The notes below the pieces were generated by a model. That model had not been told where the DNA came from. It saw only the letters and a list, made by a program, of their open reading frames with translations, and ran no database searches. A program made the translations under genes and the position numbers. Positions 25,202 through 27,666 of a stretch of 27,666 bases of DNA are shown here, one piece after another; position 1 is the stretch's first letter, and each line of letters starts with the position of its first letter. Source of the DNA: Chrysochromulina tobinii (Eukaryota > Haptophyta > Prymnesiales > Chrysochromulinaceae); NCBI GenBank assembly GCA_001275005.1, contig JWZX01003020.1, positions 1 through 27,666 of the forward strand. The letters are read 5' to 3'.

Positions 25202-25642
25202 TCAAACGAGAAACTCTTTCGCCTTGGTGCTGACTGCTCTTCGTACATCGGTCTCGTCTTTTGCGCCTGGCAGCGAGGCCGCAAACCGCTGGTTCTTGAC
25301 GGCAGCAGCTTCGCGAGCAGCGTGCGCTCGGCGTACGTGCTGCGCAGACGAATTCTCAAAGCGATCTTGCACCCGTCGAGCTGGCGCAACCACGAGCCTT
25401 CGGACTTGATGCACGTTCTTTGCGTTGCCTTGCTTTGTCTCAAAGCGAGTCGTGGCGTCTCGCAGTTCGTGCGCCAGCTGAATCGACTGGGCCTGTGCGA
25501 GATCCCTGCCGAGTTGGAGCTGACGTTCGATGGTCGCATCGCTCATAGGCGCGCCCGCTTCCGCGAATCTGCGGACGGCATGCGTATTCCCCGCCCCCTG
25601 CTGCGAGGGCAGCTCGTTCTCAGGTGAGATCGGTGAGATCAT
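25202..25642 (-). CDS. Short helical ORF; separate gene or 3' exon of the SH3 gene
   Basis: This frame starts at ATG 25642 (146 aa) or 25546 (114 aa) and ends at 25202. It begins in the 96-bp tandem repeat, giving two copies of ISPENELPSQQGAGNT followed by AVRRFAEAGAPM. It continues with a charged, probably helical segment (SDATIERQLQLGRDLAQAQ, RFENSSAQHVRRAHAAREAAA). The composition is protein-like and unlike the Arg/Ser-rich shadow frames. The frame stays open upstream into the 3' part of the SH3 gene but in a different phase. An intron such as 25739-25883 (donor GAA|GTGACG, acceptor CTCGCAG|ACC), or a one-base frameshift, would join the two into a protein of about 693 aa. Seen: an open frame and an in-frame repeat. 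Inferred: the link to the upstream gene. I recognise no family. Confidence 0.45.
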   Translation of the reverse strand: MISPISPENELPSQQGAGNTHAVRRFAEAGAPMSDATIERQLQLGRDLAQAQSIQLAHELRDATTRFETKQGNAKNVHQVRRLVVAPARRVQDRFENSSAQHVRRAHAAREAAAVKNQRFAASLPGAKDETDVRRAVSTKAKEFLV

Positions 25643-25729
25643 AGGCGCGCCCGCTTCCGCGAATCTGCGGACGGCATACGTATTCCCCGCCCCCTGCTGC
25701 GAGGGCAGCTCGTTCTCAGGTGAGATCGG
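25544..25729. repeat. 96-bp tandem duplication
   Basis: Copy 1 (25544-25639) and copy 2 (25640-25729, last 6 bases diverged) are identical except for one base (G at 25582, A at 25678). The unit is 32 codons and keeps the short minus-strand frame open. The SH3 gene's stop codon (25716-25718) lies inside copy 2. The near identity points to a recent event. Confidence 0.95.
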
Positions 25730-27428
25730 AGAGGTGGTCTGCGAGTGCAACTTCGACCTCGCCAGCTCGCTGCAGCGAGCCCGAGGCTGACATCTGCGCA
25801 GAGTGCACTCTCGACATCGCCCTGGAACCCTGGCACGAGGGGGGCTGCATTGGTGGCGATCTCGTCGCGATTGGGGTCGTCACTTCTGCGATGGCCGATC
25901 TATACTTACCTTTGAAGACATGCTCCGGCACCCGCTTGACGCCCGTCGGCGCAGCTTCAGCGAAATGGCCGTTGGAGGCATTCGCAGCTGCGCTGCGCAT
26001 GCGCTCTGGCATCGACTGCTTGCCGGCGTTGACCAGAGCCCCGGTGGGTTTCCCGAAAGCCTGACCCATCATCCCGAGCAGCGGCGGTCCATTGAGCAGT
26101 ATGGTGGGTGATGAGCTACGGGTGGTTGCCGCCCGCGCACCTGCTCGCTGCCGGGTGCGCGCGCTGTCCATGCGAGGCGTGCCCCTAACCGGGGTGACAC
26201 CAGCGCTCGGATTGGCGCCGGCCATTGAGGCCAGCAGCCGTGCAGACTGCTCGGCGTTCCGCATCACCGCCGATGTCACCGCTTCGATGCACGAGCGCAG
26301 CTCCTGCTGTGTTGGCGCCATCAGCTCGCGCAAGCCTGGCAGCAACATGAGCGTTCGCTCGTTGGCCTCGCGAGCCGCCTCCTCGGCGCGAAGCTGCTCC
26401 GCACACTCTTCTACTTTGCGCCGCGCGTCTTCCAGTTTGCGCTCTGCTCGCGCGCGCGCAGCGTCGATGCGGTTGAACTCGAGTTCAGCCTTGGATAGCT
26501 CCCCTTCCGCCATCTCGAGCTCTCTCTTGCGTCCGAACACACTGCGAGACGACGCGTAGTGCTCCTCTGCGGCTTCACGAGCCTGGCGCTGTTGAATCTC
26601 AAGCAGCGCCGTTCTCTCGTGCTCTTCCTTCTCTTTCTTGGCTTTTTCCAGCTCACTCAGCAGCGCGACGTGTTCCACGGACTTGAACGTCTCCAACGCT
26701 TCCAAGGCCTCCTTCCGCTTCATGGCCTCAGCCTCCTTAGCCTTCTTCTCCCTCAAAATCTCGAGCTCCTTTTCCTTCCTCATCTCTTGAAACTTTTGAA
26801 GCAGATCGATTTGTACTTTCTCGAGCTCTGCCGTGAGCTGGGCGTTCTTTTCCTTCTCCTTCACCAGCTCAAGCTGCTCCTCACTCAGGTCGTCATCTCT
26901 GGGAGGGAAGGCTACGCGATCCTCAGGCACCAAGCCAATGTCCGATGTTCGCAGGTTTTGTACGCGTACCCAGCCTTCGGGCGCCACCTGGTCACGGAGC
27001 AAGAGAATCTTGTCTTGCTCATGCATCAAAATCTCGAACATCGCACCAGGTACGGGCTCGTGCCGTTCGACGCAGATTCGAATCCCATCATCCTCCTCTG
27101 CCTCCTCCTGCCCGCCCTCGCCATGGTCCTCTGCACTTCCGTCCATGTGCTCATCGCTGTCCTCATCGCTGTCATCATCATCGTCGCGCTTCGCGTACTC
27201 GACAACGTAGGTCTGAGGCACCAGACCGGAACTCGTGCCTAGACGGCAGTGTATCCAGCCAGGTGGAGCATTTGTCTCTGTCGCCTCTAGGATGCTCCCT
27301 TCCTTGAACGCAAGCTCGATGTTCCTGTCCGCTGCGTCAGGCACGTAATCTTCGAGCGCCTTGTACTTCTTCGGCCCATATTCAGGCACTGACACCCTCA
27401 GACTCTGGGACGTCGCTTTCGCAGGCAT
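25716..27428 (-). CDS. Double-SH3, coiled-coil scaffold protein
   Basis: From the ATG at 27428 (570 aa) an SH3 domain spans about 21-78: YKALEDYVPD (ALYDY-like), ELAFKEGSIL, GWIHCRLG and GLVPQTYVVEY. An acidic linker (80-115, poly-Asp/Glu) leads to a second, more divergent SH3-like domain at about 117-174 (EILMHEQDKILLL, GWVRVQNL, IGLVPEDRV). Residues 180-370 are a long Glu/Lys/Arg-rich coiled coil. The remainder is a Ser/Pro/Arg-rich tail with TPVRGTPR and SPPMQPP. SH3 domains bind proline-rich ligands, so this is probably a cytoskeletal or membrane-trafficking scaffold (inference). The 3' end is uncertain. A consensus splice donor, AAAG|GTAAGTATAG, starts at 25909 inside the frame, and another good frame continues to 25202. 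The last 30-70 residues may thus be intronic. It is divergent from the second SLOG/SLATT copy. Confidence 0.85.
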   Translation of the reverse strand: MPAKATSQSLRVSVPEYGPKKYKALEDYVPDAADRNIELAFKEGSILEATETNAPPGWIHCRLGTSSGLVPQTYVVEYAKRDDDDDSDEDSDEHMDGSAEDHGEGGQEEAEEDDGIRICVERHEPVPGAMFEILMHEQDKILLLRDQVAPEGWVRVQNLRTSDIGLVPEDRVAFPPRDDDLSEEQLELVKEKEKNAQLTAELEKVQIDLLQKFQEMRKEKELEILREKKAKEAEAMKRKEALEALETFKSVEHVALLSELEKAKKEKEEHERTALLEIQQRQAREAAEEHYASSRSVFGRKRELEMAEGELSKAELEFNRIDAARARAERKLEDARRKVEECAEQLRAEEAAREANERTLMLLPGLRELMAPTQQELRSCIEAVTSAVMRNAEQSARLLASMAGANPSAGVTPVRGTPRMDSARTRQRAGARAATTRSSSPTILLNGPPLLGMMGQAFGKPTGALVNAGKQSMPERMRSAAANASNGHFAEAAPTGVKRVPEHVFKGKYRSAIAEVTTPIATRSPPMQPPSCQGSRAMSRVHSAQMSASGSLQRAGEVEVALADHLSDLT

Positions 27429-27596
27429 GCGCACGAGCAGCGGCCGGAGCCGAGAGGGCCGTTCCAGCGCATCGCAGCGAAGCTCGGCCGCGACGCGAGC
27501 TTACCAGGTACCGGTAGAGTTCGGTACCGGTAATTCACTTCGGCAGCGAGGGCCAACGTCTCCTTGTGCTTAGCTGCCCTGGCGTCGACTCGCACG
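27429..27596. promoter_or_regulatory. Bidirectional promoter with two TACCGGTA palindromes
   Basis: These 168 bp separate the SH3 gene start (27428, minus) from the second SLOG/SLATT start (27597, plus). Two copies of the self-complementary octamer TACCGGTA lie at 27510-27517 and 27526-27533, 16 bp apart, inside longer GGTACCGGTA direct repeats. They are a candidate dimeric factor site (inference). The patch GCCAACGTCTC (27552-27562) is shared with the first copy's upstream region. Confidence 0.5.
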
Positions 27597-27666
27597 ATGT
27601 CAGGTGCGGAAGCGCAAGGAGAGCCGGAAGTATCCTCTGGCACTACTTCTGGCGAGAATCGTAGCT
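27579..27666. repeat. Inverted duplicate of 15888-15975
   Basis: These 88 bases are identical to the reverse complement of 15888-15975, up to the window edge. They cover 18 bp upstream of the ATG and the first 23 codons of the SLOG/SLATT gene. Further upstream similarity is only patchy. The repeat probably continues beyond the window. Confidence 0.97.
27597..27666 (+). CDS. Second SLOG/SLATT-like gene, 5' end only
   Basis: The first 23 codons, beginning MSGAEAQGEPEVSS, are identical in DNA and protein to the start of the minus-strand gene at 15957; the window then ends. Only this N terminus can be seen, so whether the copy is full length, truncated or chimeric is unknown. The identity at synonymous positions indicates a recent duplication, gene conversion, or an assembly artefact. 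Its neighbour on the other side of the promoter is the SH3 gene rather than the EF-hand gene, so the two copies sit in different regulatory settings. Confidence 0.8.
   Translation, partial: MSGAEAQGEPEVSSGTTSGENRS

Noticed and set aside
1-27666. Bacterial or viral origin of the window
   Set aside because: SH3 and EF-hand scaffold proteins, Pro-rich surface stalks, wide intergenic spacing, divergent promoters and a predicted spliceosomal intron fit a eukaryotic nuclear genome; no viral hallmark or mobile-element gene was seen.

Overview
The window looks like nuclear DNA of a GC-rich, intron-poor microbial eukaryote, most likely a unicellular alga. A haptophyte or another alga with a secondary plastid is my best guess, but the lineage cannot be fixed from sequence alone. 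The reasons are eukaryotic domains (SH3, EF-hand, PAN/Apple, proline-rich extracellular stalks), long single-exon genes with several hundred bases between them, no Shine-Dalgarno-led operons, coding microsatellites, and one well-supported short GT-AG intron.

Layout. Positions 1-9020 hold six genes: a glycosyltransferase-like protein (276-1196, -), a ketopantoate reductase family protein with a C-terminal membrane anchor (1315-2583, +), a TATDN1-type TatD nuclease (2720-3949, +), a single-domain methylenetetrahydrofolate reductase-like enzyme split by a 129-nt intron (4710-5690, -), an RluA-type pseudouridine synthase (5853-6812, -) and a PAN/Apple-domain membrane protein with a Pro-rich stalk (6951-9020, -). 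The 3950-4709 gap carries several strong GC-rich stem-loops.

The centre is one uninterrupted reading frame of about 2125 residues (9580-15957, -). I read it as N-terminal unassigned and C2-like regions, low-complexity poly-Glu and poly-Gly tracts, a LamG/concanavalin-like domain, a SLOG (TRPM/LSDAT-like) nucleotide-sensor-like region, and two SLATT/DUF4231-like two-helix membrane units with another hydrophobic helix between them. SLOG and SLATT are best known as sensor and membrane effector of bacterial conflict systems, so a fused, lectin-bearing eukaryotic version is the most interesting item here. It shares a 416-bp intergenic region with a divergent six-EF-hand protein (16374-19142, +). 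A second copy of its start appears in opposite orientation at the right end (27597 to the window edge) with 88 of 88 bases identical, and is divergent from an SH3/coiled-coil protein (25716-27428, -).

The remainder holds a Pro/Arg-rich protein with a C-terminal VP-GV-PG-F motif (19635-20408, +), a small Ala-rich repeat protein (20891-21523, +) and a membrane-anchored M14 zinc-carboxypeptidase-like protein (21915-24683, +). A short ORF at 25202-25642 (-) may be a 3' exon of the SH3 gene. Functional links between neighbours are inference only. In eukaryotes of this type adjacency mainly suggests shared promoters: divergent pairs lie at 1197-1314, 15958-16373 and 27429-27596.
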